Source: Candidatus Obscuribacter phosphatis
Lineage (GTDB): Bacteria; Cyanobacteriota; Vampirovibrionia; Obscuribacterales; Obscuribacteraceae
Assembly (NCBI GenBank): GCA_001899315.1
Contig: MOYA01000001.1
Span: 1,774,599-1,838,598, forward strand
DNA length: 64,000 nucleotides
Direction: 5' to 3'
A model generated the notes under the pieces. It worked only from the letters and a program-made list of their open reading frames with translations, was not told where the DNA came from and ran no database searches. This document shows, piece after piece, positions 52,314 through 61,048 of the stretch. Each line of letters starts with the position of its first letter. Within the stretch, counting starts at the first letter, position 1. The translations under genes were made by a program, and so were the position numbers.

Positions 52314-53276
52314 CTAGGTAACTACAGGTTGGCGTGCCAGTATCCAGTCGGCTAGAACATGGGTGTATTCTTTGATCCAGTTGGCGTCAAAATCGAGTGA
52401 ATGCTGGGCATCAGGGAATATGCGTAGGTCTTTTGTCTGAGACTTGATGCGAGAATACCAACCCTGCAATTTATCCACATCAACGATGCGATCTGAGCCT
52501 GATTGCAAAATCAAGACCGGCATCTCAATAGTATTACAAGCCTTTTCAGCCAGCTTAGATAGCTTAAAAGACTCGACAAAGAAATTGGATGTAGCTTCAG
52601 TGAGTCTCAAAGTATCGCGCTTGAGAAAGCCTTGAAAAGTAGGATTATCGGTGAACATATCCACTTCTATGGGAATGGGCCATTTGCGGTGAGCGGCATT
52701 ATCACCGCCCAAAATAGAGGTATAGGCAATTTGCAACTTGGTGGCGGCACCATAATCGACCTTGGTAAAAATAGCGGGCGAGGTCAAAACCAAGCCGGCA
52801 ATCGGTAGATTCAGTTCACCACCAACAGGCTTATAGTCTTTCTGAGCAATTACCGATGCAGCCTTGCCGCCCCAGCAATTGCCAAGCAAAATAATCGGAT
52901 GCCCAACAAAATCAAAGGCAATTTTTCTTAAAATTACTTCTAGATCGGCTAAGTAAGCCTTGTAACTTGACAGATTGCCTCGGTCGCGGGGATTGAGACC
53001 GGCACCGCGTCTATCTGGAGCTATTACATTGATGCCCAAGGCATTAAGGTGACTGGCTGTATTCTCGAACCACTGGCTATGCCCTTCTATACCATGCAGA
53101 TATAGCACCACCGGATGACCCAACTTGCCCTTCCAAATGCGGGTGGCCAGTTCGACCCCATCAGACATGCGCATCTTAACGAAGTCGGGGGCTATTTGCT
53201 GTATACCGGCAATAGAAGGCAGAGGGGTGGAGACAAGGTCTTTCAAGAAAAATACCGAAGTAGAGGCGCCGAGCAA
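52314..53276 (-). CDS. Alpha/beta hydrolase with cysteine in the nucleophile elbow
   Basis: 320 residues. Core: VVLYLHGIEGHSQWF (oxyanion region), APDRRGAG, elbow LLGNCWGGKA with C134 where most members have Ser, Asp in QSGSDRIVD and His in DAQHSLDF. G-x-C-x-G elbows occur in dienelactone hydrolases and in polyester synthases. It is the promoter-proximal gene of the seven-gene operon, so it may define the pathway substrate. TTG start without a clear ribosome-binding site; the exact N terminus is uncertain. Confidence 0.78.
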   Translation of the reverse strand: MLGASTSVFFLKDLVSTPLPSIAGIQQIAPDFVKMRMSDGVELATRIWKGKLGHPVVLYLHGIEGHSQWFENTASHLNALGINVIAPDRRGAGLNPRDRGNLSSYKAYLADLEVILRKIAFDFVGHPIILLGNCWGGKAASVIAQKDYKPVGGELNLPIAGLVLTSPAIFTKVDYGAATKLQIAYTSILGGDNAAHRKWPIPIEVDMFTDNPTFQGFLKRDTLRLTEATSNFFVESFKLSKLAEKACNTIEMPVLILQSGSDRIVDVDKLQGWYSRIKSQTKDLRIFPDAQHSLDFDANWIKEYTHVLADWILARQPVVT

Positions 53277-53373
53277 CTGTTGAGGAAAAGTTTAACATGC
53301 TGGCGCCGTCGGGCAAAGCAAGCCCCAGACGTAGTAAAGTATTAGACTTTACCCCGCAGATAATCTTGGACAG

Positions 53374-54219
53374 ATGTTAAAACCAGGGCTACAGAACGAT
53401 CAAATAGTAGAGAAGACCGACAAGGCGGGCAGCCTCAATAGACGCACCCTGGAAAAGCTGACTAGAATTTCAGAATCACTGGCCTCAGCTCTTGAAGATG
53501 GCAATTTCATCGCATCAGTAGGCAAAGACATTAAGGCCGGCAAAGAAATCTGCCTTAACCTCTGGCCCTTCATTAAAGGACTGCCCGACAATATCTCTGC
53601 TGTTAAGGACAAATTGTCTGCTTCTTTTCTAGAGCCGCAAACAGTGGCAGCGCTAGCCCCTGGTCTCAAGCTGTTACAGCAACTGGCCGACGACGAGAGA
53701 CACTATCAGAACCTTTATCTAAACCAATGCCGCCTGGCTGGTCTAAGCCCCGAGGACTTGCAGCAAGTAGTAAGGACAGTGAGGGAGAGCACAAGCCCTT
53801 ACGCCGACCTGAGCAAAGCAATGGACCAGTTTTGCCAAGCTGGCAGCCCCCGCGAAGGCGTGCTAGCGATCATCACAGCTGAACTGGCGGCCACCCAGTT
53901 TGCCCGCATAGCCTTACCGGCTTTCGAAGCCTATTTCGCCGGCAAACCGCAGCAATACCCTAAAGAACTAGTAGACACCGGTTTAGAATGGCTGCGCCTT
54001 CATGCCAAGCCCAACACCAGACACGCCATCTGGATGAGACGTCTTTTGCTGGTTGTGGAAGAGGAAGCCTCTCAGTCCCAAGATAATGGAGAACTTTCTA
54101 ATATTCGCCAGTGCGAGGACCTGAGCACTTCTAATTATTCTGAAGCGGCAGTGGATAAAATCACCAACAGCCTGAAAGCAATCTGGAAAAATGACGAGAG
54201 CTTATCTAATCAATCATGA
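53374..54219 (+). CDS. Helical protein, possibly haem-oxygenase-like diiron fold
   Basis: 281 residues, nearly all alpha-helical and soluble. LQQLADDERHYQNLYLNQCR, AELAATQFARIALPAFEAYF and LRLHAKPNTRHAIWM are reminiscent of the TenA/CADD-like (haem-oxygenase-like) helical bundle. The third has H-x3-N-x2-H, close to the H-x3-D-x2-H metal triad of that fold. The match is by eye. It overlaps the LolA-like gene by four bases (ATGA) and starts a rightward envelope cluster. If the fold is right, a metal oxidase or TenA-like enzyme is possible. Confidence 0.4.
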   Translation: MLKPGLQNDQIVEKTDKAGSLNRRTLEKLTRISESLASALEDGNFIASVGKDIKAGKEICLNLWPFIKGLPDNISAVKDKLSASFLEPQTVAALAPGLKLLQQLADDERHYQNLYLNQCRLAGLSPEDLQQVVRTVRESTSPYADLSKAMDQFCQAGSPREGVLAIITAELAATQFARIALPAFEAYFAGKPQQYPKELVDTGLEWLRLHAKPNTRHAIWMRRLLLVVEEEASQSQDNGELSNIRQCEDLSTSNYSEAAVDKITNSLKAIWKNDESLSNQS

Positions 54220-54989
54220 ATCTAAGCACTTTTAGAAACTACAGCCTTATTTCTCTATTCTTGGCCCATTGTCTGAGCGCTGTGAGTTTGCCCGCTTGGG
54301 CAGCCGGTCCCAAGAAAGAGAACAGAATTGCCATAGCCGGAATGTCCAGAGAAAACAAAGACAATTACATAGACGCCCAGAACTTTGTAGAAGAGATGTA
54401 TAAAAGTGCAGACTCTTATGAAGATTATCTCTTTGAATATCAAATGATTGCCTTCAAAAGAGGTCGTGTAGTGGAAGAAGGCAAGTTCTATTTCAAAAAG
54501 CCACAACAAATTAGATTGGAAGAAACCGGTTCTTTTAGAAAAGGTTCTATTGCAGTCCGGGGTAAGGAAGGCAAAATCAAAGCCAAAGCCGGTGGAGGTC
54601 TTGGCTTTATCGTAGTTGAGCTTTCTCCCGATTCCGGTCTTCTGCGATCGGCCAATGGGCATCCGATGGTGGAATCAGACCTGACTTCACTGGCCCAAGC
54701 CCTGCGAACTTATGTTAGACAGGGCAAGTCTCTCAGAGTAACAGCCGAACCCGTAGATTACGGTGAAGACGAGCTGACTGAGAAAGTGCATATTCTCGAG
54801 GTCTACCATGACAAAGACCAGAGCGACATCTTTAAGCGAGTAACAGTGCATCCGCGCACTAAGTTGCCCCTTGAATGGTGGGATTTTGAAAAAGGAAAGC
54901 TGGTCAGCCATTCTAGATGGAAAAGCTTCAAGGGCAACGTAGGTTTATCAGATCAAGTTTTCACCATAAAGGGAGAAAAAGTACAGTAA
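54216..54989 (+). CDS. LolA-like/DUF1571-like periplasmic protein
   Basis: 257 residues: signal peptide ending SLPAWA, then a domain with YLFEYQMIAFKRGRVVEEGK, YFKKPQQIRLEE, a variable centre and a repeated-strand end (KLPLEWWDFEKGKLVSHSRW). This follows LolA/LolB-type half-barrels that carry lipoproteins or lipids. Start overlaps the previous stop (ATGA) and its own stop overlaps the next start (TAATG), so three genes are co-translated. Cargo unknown. Confidence 0.65.
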   Translation: MNLSTFRNYSLISLFLAHCLSAVSLPAWAAGPKKENRIAIAGMSRENKDNYIDAQNFVEEMYKSADSYEDYLFEYQMIAFKRGRVVEEGKFYFKKPQQIRLEETGSFRKGSIAVRGKEGKIKAKAGGGLGFIVVELSPDSGLLRSANGHPMVESDLTSLAQALRTYVRQGKSLRVTAEPVDYGEDELTEKVHILEVYHDKDQSDIFKRVTVHPRTKLPLEWWDFEKGKLVSHSRWKSFKGNVGLSDQVFTIKGEKVQ

Positions 54990-55645
54990 TGGATGCACAT
55001 TTTTTCAATCCACCCACCTGGGCGGTAGTAGCCCTGGCCGCAGTAGGAGTGGTTCTTTCTACGCCGGTTCTGGCTAAAGGTTTTTCGCGCCGAGGCAAAG
55101 GTGTATTTTACGAATCAAACTTCCTCATTCAGCGTGCACCACAGTTAGTATCAGTCTTTAATATCGTGCTTGTATTTATTAGTTTCTTTACTTACAACAA
55201 TCACATCAGCCCTCCGCTTGCCACTCCACTCTTCACTCTCACCCAAGCCGACCCCGGTGCGCTCAGCATCGTTTCTTGGCTTGGCGTACTGGTCATGCTC
55301 TCCGGTTTCGTCTTTATGATCGGTGGCTGGTATTCTTTGGGTGAAGCTTTTTCCACCGATGCGGAACTTTTAGACGGGCAGAAAGTCAAAGATACTGGTC
55401 TCTTGAAATTTGTTATGCATCCCGCCTATTCAGGCATAATCCAATCACTCACCGGTGCATCAATCGCCGCCCTCTCGCCTTTGAGCTTAGGTCTGGCAGT
55501 ATTTGTCGTAGCTCCGCTCTGGCTCAACCGCGCCAAATACGAAGAGGAACTCTTGATCAAGACCTTTGGTGAAAATTACAAGGAATATGCAGCCAAGCTG
55601 AAGTGGAGAAGATTGGTGCCAAGTTTCATACCAATTGGTGTCTAG
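54989..55645 (+). CDS. Isoprenylcysteine methyltransferase (ICMT)-like membrane methyltransferase
   Basis: About 218 residues, five helices. The C-terminal half has VMHPAYSGIIQS (family R-H-P-x-Y-x-G) and YEEELLIKTFGENYKEYAAK, the E-x-x-L...G-x-x-Y-x-x-Y signature of ICMT/PEMT proteins that methylate membrane substrates with SAM. Start ATG at 54989 follows GGGAG and overlaps the preceding stop. Bacterial substrates are generally unknown. Confidence 0.75.
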   Translation: MDAHFFNPPTWAVVALAAVGVVLSTPVLAKGFSRRGKGVFYESNFLIQRAPQLVSVFNIVLVFISFFTYNNHISPPLATPLFTLTQADPGALSIVSWLGVLVMLSGFVFMIGGWYSLGEAFSTDAELLDGQKVKDTGLLKFVMHPAYSGIIQSLTGASIAALSPLSLGLAVFVVAPLWLNRAKYEEELLIKTFGENYKEYAAKLKWRRLVPSFIPIGV

Positions 55646-55697
55646 TCTAAATGAGAGGCTTAGGCTAGAATCTTTACAACACATAAGCCGGTGCCCG

Positions 55698-56363
55698 ATG
55701 AAAAAAACTCTAAATATCCTTGTTATATCTTCCCTGCTACTAGCTGCAACCTCGGCGCCGACCTTAGCCCGCGATTCAAAGGCCAAAAACTCAGGCAAGA
55801 CAGCAGGCGTCAGCGCTACTGCTCTAGACAAAAATAACGAACTTGACCGAGAGCTAAATCGAGAGCTAAATAAGGTAGAGGCCAGGGATAACTCCCAGTG
55901 GGCTTCCGGCTCGGTGGTGATCAAAGCGCCGCCCGAAGTTGTCTGGCAAGCCGTGCATGACGAACGCAACAGCGACCCAGATCTGGCTTACAGCAAAATA
56001 CTCGAGCAGGGCGAAAACGAATGCAAGCTGGAGCAGAAATTCACGTTTATTCCAGTTATTGGCACTGCAGTCTGCCAGATGTACAACCGCGAAGTGCCCA
56101 ACGAGCGTATCGACTATAAACTAATCAAGTCGGACCGCTTCAAAGCAATGGAAGGCTCTTGGGTGCTGACCGCCATCGAAGATGGTAAGACCAGACTGGA
56201 TTTATCCACTAACCTCGATATGGGCATACCGGTTCCAAGAGGCATGGTCAACGCCATAACCGCAAAAAAATTGGCGACAAGATTAAAACACGTAAAAGAA
56301 ATGGCCGAAACCAGGCACGCTAAGCTGGCCCAAAACAAGAAACACCCATTAGCGCCCCAATAG
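55698..56363 (+). CDS. Exported SRPBCC (START-like) protein
   Basis: About 221 residues: signal peptide (MKKTLNILVISSLLLAA, ending PTLA), short charged linker, then the SRPBCC fold: SVVIKAPPEVVWQAVHDE, ILEQGENECKLEQKF, GSWVLTAIEDGKTRLDLS and a long C-terminal helix. Such domains bind hydrophobic ligands; with the LolA-like and ICMT-like genes before it, lipid handling in the periplasm is a reasonable guess. I chose ATG at 55698, which gives the signal peptide, not the longer frame from 55635. A terminator follows. Confidence 0.72.
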   Translation: MKKTLNILVISSLLLAATSAPTLARDSKAKNSGKTAGVSATALDKNNELDRELNRELNKVEARDNSQWASGSVVIKAPPEVVWQAVHDERNSDPDLAYSKILEQGENECKLEQKFTFIPVIGTAVCQMYNREVPNERIDYKLIKSDRFKAMEGSWVLTAIEDGKTRLDLSTNLDMGIPVPRGMVNAITAKKLATRLKHVKEMAETRHAKLAQNKKHPLAPQ

Positions 56364-56428
56364 CTGCAGCTTTTGGGCAGACTGCCCTTGAGCAAAGTTT
56401 TTGTAGATTAAACCAGCAATGGTAAATT

Positions 56429-56466
56429 CCCCCTTGTTATCACCAACAAGGGGGTGTATCTTTTTC
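56429..56466 (+). terminator. Rho-independent terminator
   Basis: A 10-bp perfect stem (CCCCCTTGTT 56429-56438, AACAAGGGGG 56445-56454), loop ATCACC, then TGTATCTTTTT. It ends the rightward envelope cluster. Confidence 0.88.
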
Positions 56467-56512
56467 CAGCAGTTTCAGTTTAGAGACCACAAGCTCAGAC
56501 TAGGGAGTATCT

Positions 56513-57388
56513 ATGAAATCCAAGCATGTTGTTTTTGCTCTTTCTATTGCCCTGTCTATGCTACAGATTTCCACTATCAGTTGCCGACCAGCCAGCGCCT
56601 ACTGCCAAGAACGCTATCAGCAGGGGGTAGAAGCCTATCAAGCCGGCGAACTGGACGAAGCCCGCAACCACTTTTTCACCTTCATTCAGCACAACAAAAA
56701 CTATTACCCAGCCCACTATCAGCTGGGCAACACCCTGGTTAAGTTAGGCGAATATGGTCTGGCACGCAGACAATATCAACTGGCCCTAAACCTCAATCCG
56801 CCGGCCAATATCGCCACCGCCTGCAAACAAGCATTGGCTCAGCTGGCATATCTGCCTGAAAATAAGAAGATAAGCCCGGAAGTGCAAAACACCATGGTTT
56901 CAGGACGACCTTCGCTATACGAAGAAATGAGTCGTAAAGCCGATGAACTAGACTCGCAGCGCCGCGCCAGTGTGGAAGCAGAGAAGAAACGCATACTCGA
57001 GGAAGCCGATAAACAAGCCAAACAGCTGATCAGCCAAGCTGAGCAGAAGGCTGATGAATTGCACAAAACCTCAAATTCAAGACTTTATGCCTACAACGAT
57101 AAAGGCGAAATTACTGGGGATGCAGGTGTGGGCATATCGACCCGCGCTTACAATTCGATTATGCAACCGGCCCAGGAAGAGGCCGAACGCATTAAGCAAG
57201 CGGCAAGAGATAGAGCCAATCGCCTCAGTGCCGGACCATCAGCTGCCGCAATCGTTTCGGGTCTCAGCAATCAAAGTCAAATCAAATCAGGAACCAGACT
57301 TTCAAGCGATTCCAACTTGAATCTGCGCAAGTACATCCACAGCTCTGATAAGTCGCTAGTGGCAGGAAAAACCAGCCCGACTCAATAA
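56513..57388 (+). CDS. Secreted TPR protein with coiled-coil
   Basis: 291 residues: signal peptide (ending RPASA), two or three TPR units (about 33-110: AYQAGELDEARNHFFTF, YPAHYQLGNTLVKLG), a charged helix (about 140-185: VEAEKKRILEEADKQAKQL) and a Ser/Asn tail. ATG behind GGGAG. Its stop codon directly abuts that of the convergent small secreted gene. Function unknown. Confidence 0.72.
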   Translation: MKSKHVVFALSIALSMLQISTISCRPASAYCQERYQQGVEAYQAGELDEARNHFFTFIQHNKNYYPAHYQLGNTLVKLGEYGLARRQYQLALNLNPPANIATACKQALAQLAYLPENKKISPEVQNTMVSGRPSLYEEMSRKADELDSQRRASVEAEKKRILEEADKQAKQLISQAEQKADELHKTSNSRLYAYNDKGEITGDAGVGISTRAYNSIMQPAQEEAERIKQAARDRANRLSAGPSAAAIVSGLSNQSQIKSGTRLSSDSNLNLRKYIHSSDKSLVAGKTSPTQ

Positions 57389-57778
57389 TTATTGGCTGGG
57401 TGCAGGCTGGGTCTGGGTTTGCAAGAAAGTATCGAGCCCTTGCTTGAGTATGCTGCCGAAGCCTCTACCACCCGTTGCATTTTGCGGGTTGGCCGGCGCA
57501 CCGGCAGCCGGAGTGACCGGAGTAGCCGGAGCCTGATTAAGAGCCTGAACAGAGATATTGAGGGCGCGAGGATCTTGCACCATAAGTTGACCGGTACCTG
57601 AAACAAAAACATAATAAGACTGACCGGTATTCATATTGGTCATCATGTATTGACCGGTGGGCAGATTGGTATTACCCATAGGCACCATATTGGCGGGCTG
57701 CGCTTGAGCCGCAGCAACGCACAAACTTGCACAAGCAGAAAGTAAGCTCAGTCTTTTGATAATCATATTTACGACCAT
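57389..57778 (-). CDS. Small secreted protein with Pro/Ala-rich tail
   Basis: 129 residues: signal peptide (ending AAAQA), a small beta-like region TGQYMMTNMNTGQSYYVFV then GTGQLMVQDPRAL, and a Pro/Ala/Gly/Gln-rich tail. No family recognised. The start could be the ATG at 57778 or one four codons later (57766). 22 bases downstream of ppx, so it may share its transcript. Confidence 0.6.
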   Translation of the reverse strand: MVVNMIIKRLSLLSACASLCVAAAQAQPANMVPMGNTNLPTGQYMMTNMNTGQSYYVFVSGTGQLMVQDPRALNISVQALNQAPATPVTPAAGAPANPQNATGGRGFGSILKQGLDTFLQTQTQPAPSQ

Positions 57779-57799
57779 TTTTCTCCCTCAAACTCTAAA

Positions 57800-59527
57800 T
57801 CAGGTAAGCGAGTCTGCCTGCACCAGCACAGACAGTTCCACTTGATAGTGGTTCTCAAAGAACAACTGTTTTTCGCCCAGCGCCCAGATCTCAGACTGAG
57901 CAGTTTCGCCTTCATGCAAAAGCAAAAGCAAGTTTATTGTGCGGCTATCCCTTAGGCCGGCATTGACCATTACTTTCAAATCACGCACCACCTGCCGGTG
58001 AGAACGGTCTAGCGCTTCTGCGATGCGCAAAAAGGCCGCTAAATCGTGGACGATTTTACGCCCTTCCAAGTCAAGACTATACCAGGCTTCATGGGTTACT
58101 TTCGGCTCTGAACCGCGATGATAACGGGCTATGCTCGCTATCATCGAGACCTCTTCTTCAGAGTGCCCAAGCAAGCCGCCATTCTTGATTAAGTAATAGG
58201 AATGCTTATGATGCCCATTGCGTCCGACAAACATGCCGATATCATGCAACATGGCGGCAGACCACAATAAGTGCCCGACTTCTTCAGGATGATTGTGCAG
58301 TATGCCTCTTGTTTGAGTAAAGAGTTGCTGACTGAGAAATGCCACCTGCTGAGCATGCTCGAAACCACCTTGATACTTCTCGAGCAGATTGAGAACACTC
58401 ATAGAGCGGGGATCTCGATGCATAGATAAGCCGGCATCCAACCAACCGGTCTGCAAGAAACGATCTACCACTACGCCCTCGCGCAGGGCATGGGTTGACA
58501 CCTTAAGTTCTCCGGCACCAAGCGCCTTCATAGTTTCAAGCAAGACTATAGAACCGGCCAAAATGGTTTCGTTGCGGTCTGAACTGACACCTTTTGGCTT
58601 CTCACCGCGCAAGGTGGCATCTTGTAGATAATTGACCAGCTTCTCGAGGCGGGTAAGTGGAATAGTCCATCCGGCCAGCTCTGCATGAGGATTGCCACTG
58701 GCGACACGGTCCAGTTTAGCCAGGGCTTGAATAGTGCCCGAGGTGCCCACCAAGGTCTCAAAGCCGCCGGTCGCGGCAATACTGCTGGCGGCCGGTCTCA
58801 AAACACCGCGCACTTCATTATGCAAGGCGGCGATGGCATCTCTAGTCACCTCGCCCTTGCGAAAGAAACGGCCGGTCAATCTAGCCGCTCCTAGTTTGTA
58901 CGATTCAGCAAAATAAATCGCCTCTCGATCGCCGACAATCAGCTCGGTGCTACCACCGCCGATATCGACAATGCAAAAGCGTCCATGCAGATCTCTCATA
59001 GACTGCCTGAGGAAATAAAGGAAGCCAAGATAAATCAGACGGGCTTCTTCCTTGCCTGAAATCATCCGGGCATCCATCTTCAACTCAGAACGGATGCGCC
59101 TGAGACATTCCTCTCCATTTTTAGATTCTCTTACTGCCGAAGTGGCAACGGCCATGGTATAGCTCGCCCCATGCTCCCTTGCATGCTTGAGCATATCGCG
59201 CAATATGCGCAAGGCTGAACGCAGGGCTTGTTCGTCTATATAGTGAGCTGTCAGAGAACGTCTAAAGAACGGTACTGCTTCTTTTATCTTGGCCAGAACT
59301 TCAAAGCCTTCACGGTCTGGTGAAGCCTGACAAACAATCATGTGGAAGGAATTAGTGCCCATATCCACACAGGCCACTATCGGTCCACCTTTGACCTTAA
59401 CCCAGGAGCCTTTTGCCCGCTCGCCGGTGCGCTCGACATTTGTTTCAAGCGTTTTTTCCAGACCCTGCTTGGTGTCTTGCGACTGAGTCTTTTCTATTTT
59501 CAGCTTCTGAGCTTTGGAGTTGACCAT
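57800..59527 (-). CDS. ppx: Exopolyphosphatase/GppA phosphatase with C-terminal HD domain
   Basis: About 575 residues. Hydrolyses polyphosphate and/or pppGpp. Ppx/GppA actin-like fold: VDMGTNSFHMIV phosphate loop 1, ATSAVRESKN, IVDIGGGSTELIVG phosphate loop 2, GTSGTIQAL, LREGVV. After about residue 380 an HD-type domain is present (LLWSAAMLHDIGMFVG with H-D, then YLIKNGG and ARYHRGSEPK). The N-terminal 40 residues are a charged extension. Ppx-HD length matches the longer class. Polyphosphate use fits an Obscuribacter-like organism. Confidence 0.88.
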   Translation of the reverse strand: MVNSKAQKLKIEKTQSQDTKQGLEKTLETNVERTGERAKGSWVKVKGGPIVACVDMGTNSFHMIVCQASPDREGFEVLAKIKEAVPFFRRSLTAHYIDEQALRSALRILRDMLKHAREHGASYTMAVATSAVRESKNGEECLRRIRSELKMDARMISGKEEARLIYLGFLYFLRQSMRDLHGRFCIVDIGGGSTELIVGDREAIYFAESYKLGAARLTGRFFRKGEVTRDAIAALHNEVRGVLRPAASSIAATGGFETLVGTSGTIQALAKLDRVASGNPHAELAGWTIPLTRLEKLVNYLQDATLRGEKPKGVSSDRNETILAGSIVLLETMKALGAGELKVSTHALREGVVVDRFLQTGWLDAGLSMHRDPRSMSVLNLLEKYQGGFEHAQQVAFLSQQLFTQTRGILHNHPEEVGHLLWSAAMLHDIGMFVGRNGHHKHSYYLIKNGGLLGHSEEEVSMIASIARYHRGSEPKVTHEAWYSLDLEGRKIVHDLAAFLRIAEALDRSHRQVVRDLKVMVNAGLRDSRTINLLLLLHEGETAQSEIWALGEKQLFFENHYQVELSVLVQADSLT

Positions 59528-59566
59528 CACTTATTTATACACGCTCGCCAGTGACTGATCATTAGT

Positions 59567-61003
59567 TTATTTAGCATTTGAGTCAATTAGTTTTTTGACG
59601 CATGCCTCAGCGCTTTTGATACAGTCAGGAATGCCCACACCGGCATAAGAAGCACCAGCCAAATAAAGCCCAGCCTCTTCTGCCAGTTTTTCTATCTTAT
59701 CGATACGCAAACGGTGACCGAGATTATATTGAGGCATAGAAACCGGCCAGCGGTGCACGCTTTTATAGATATAGCCACTACTTTCAGGTAAGGGCAAAAT
59801 CTTTCTGAGGTCTTTCAAAGCCAGTTGCACCAGCTCGTCATCGCTCTTGTCTAGATAGTGCGACTGCCCCACACCGCCAAGAAAAGCCCTCACCACCACA
59901 TGGTCCTGCGGGGCGCGGTGGGGATACTTATTGCTGGCAAAACTAAAGGCCATAATGTCCAAATTATGCTCAGCTCTTTCTCGGGCTGGAATTACCGCAC
60001 CAAAGGTGCGCCCCACCCTTGACTCCAATTGCTTTAGATCTTGTCTGGCAAATACAAAATTGACTACCGCAGAAGAAGCCGATTCGACTTCGGCAAGTGC
60101 CAGAGCCAGCTTAGGCAAAGAAGTGTCGAGCAGAGCGGCAGCTTGTCTAGCCGGAATAGCCAAGATCACTTGACCGGCTACAATTTCCTGACCGGAAGCA
60201 AGGCGAATGATAAATCGGCCCGGCTTGCCCTCGACTTTAGTAACCGGGCTGGAAAGAAGCAAATCGAGTGCAGCAGTCTTTTCGAGCAGGGTCTGACAAA
60301 GGTTGCCTAGACCGCCCTTAAAGCTGGCAAAAAGACCATACCTTGCCCCGGAAGATTTTTCTTGCACTTTAAGCAACCCGGCAATGACACTGCCGCTAGT
60401 GCGCTCCATATCGACAAAGCGCCCGGCCACCTCATCGGCACTTAATTTTTCGGCATCGCCGACATAGACGCCGGCCACCATGGGTTGGGCAAGTCCTTCT
60501 AAGACTTCGCGGCCAAATCGCCTTCTCACAAAACTAGCCAAACTCTCTTCTTCCGATGAGCGCCGTGCCGGCAAAAATGGCTCCAGCAAAGCCCGCATCT
60601 TACCTTTCAGACTAATGACCGGGCTGCAGGCAAAAGGCAAAAACTTAGAGGGCGCCAGCATGACAAAACCATCCGGCACACGGTGCAAGACTCCGTCCTT
60701 GAGCACAAGAGCGCCGCCGCCATCACTGTTCACTCTCACTATTTCAGATTGAATACCTAAATCAGAGGCAAGATTTAAAGCATAGGGTTTGTTTGTGATG
60801 AAAGAATCAGCGCCACTTTCAATCATATAATCGTGATTATTTATCTTAAGAGCGCGCGATTCTATAACCCCGCCGATTCTATCTCTAGACTCGATTAAGG
60901 TAAGAGGACAATCACTCTTTTGACGCAGGCGATAAGCAGCAGTTAGTCCGGTTATGCCACCACCAATAATGACAATTCTTTCTGCGGCAGCTTTATCAGC
61001 CAT
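59567..61003 (-). CDS. hemG: Protoporphyrinogen oxidase, HemY-type
   Basis: 478 residues. FAD enzyme oxidising protoporphyrinogen IX to protoporphyrin IX. IVIIGGGITGLTAAYRL and LIESRDRIGGVIES form the FAD Rossmann site; GADSFITNKP, FVRRRFGREVLEGLAQPMVAG (in parts: FVRRRFGREVLE, LAQPMVAGVY) and the late LYLAGASYAGVGIPDCIKSA are typical of the HemY/PPOX class. ATG start. It is 45 bases downstream of hemE on the same strand, so two late haem steps are joined. Confidence 0.9.
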   Translation of the reverse strand: MADKAAAERIVIIGGGITGLTAAYRLRQKSDCPLTLIESRDRIGGVIESRALKINNHDYMIESGADSFITNKPYALNLASDLGIQSEIVRVNSDGGGALVLKDGVLHRVPDGFVMLAPSKFLPFACSPVISLKGKMRALLEPFLPARRSSEEESLASFVRRRFGREVLEGLAQPMVAGVYVGDAEKLSADEVAGRFVDMERTSGSVIAGLLKVQEKSSGARYGLFASFKGGLGNLCQTLLEKTAALDLLLSSPVTKVEGKPGRFIIRLASGQEIVAGQVILAIPARQAAALLDTSLPKLALALAEVESASSAVVNFVFARQDLKQLESRVGRTFGAVIPARERAEHNLDIMAFSFASNKYPHRAPQDHVVVRAFLGGVGQSHYLDKSDDELVQLALKDLRKILPLPESSGYIYKSVHRWPVSMPQYNLGHRLRIDKIEKLAEEAGLYLAGASYAGVGIPDCIKSAEACVKKLIDSNAK

Positions 61004-61048
61004 GAGTACGACTCCGTTCAGCTAGTCTTGATCAATAAATCTTACGTC

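Noticed and set aside
46067-53276. Ole (olefin) hydrocarbon gene set
   Set aside because: SDR, adenylating enzyme and hydrolase occur, but no thiolase OleA, and the adenylating protein is GH3 rather than OleC-type.
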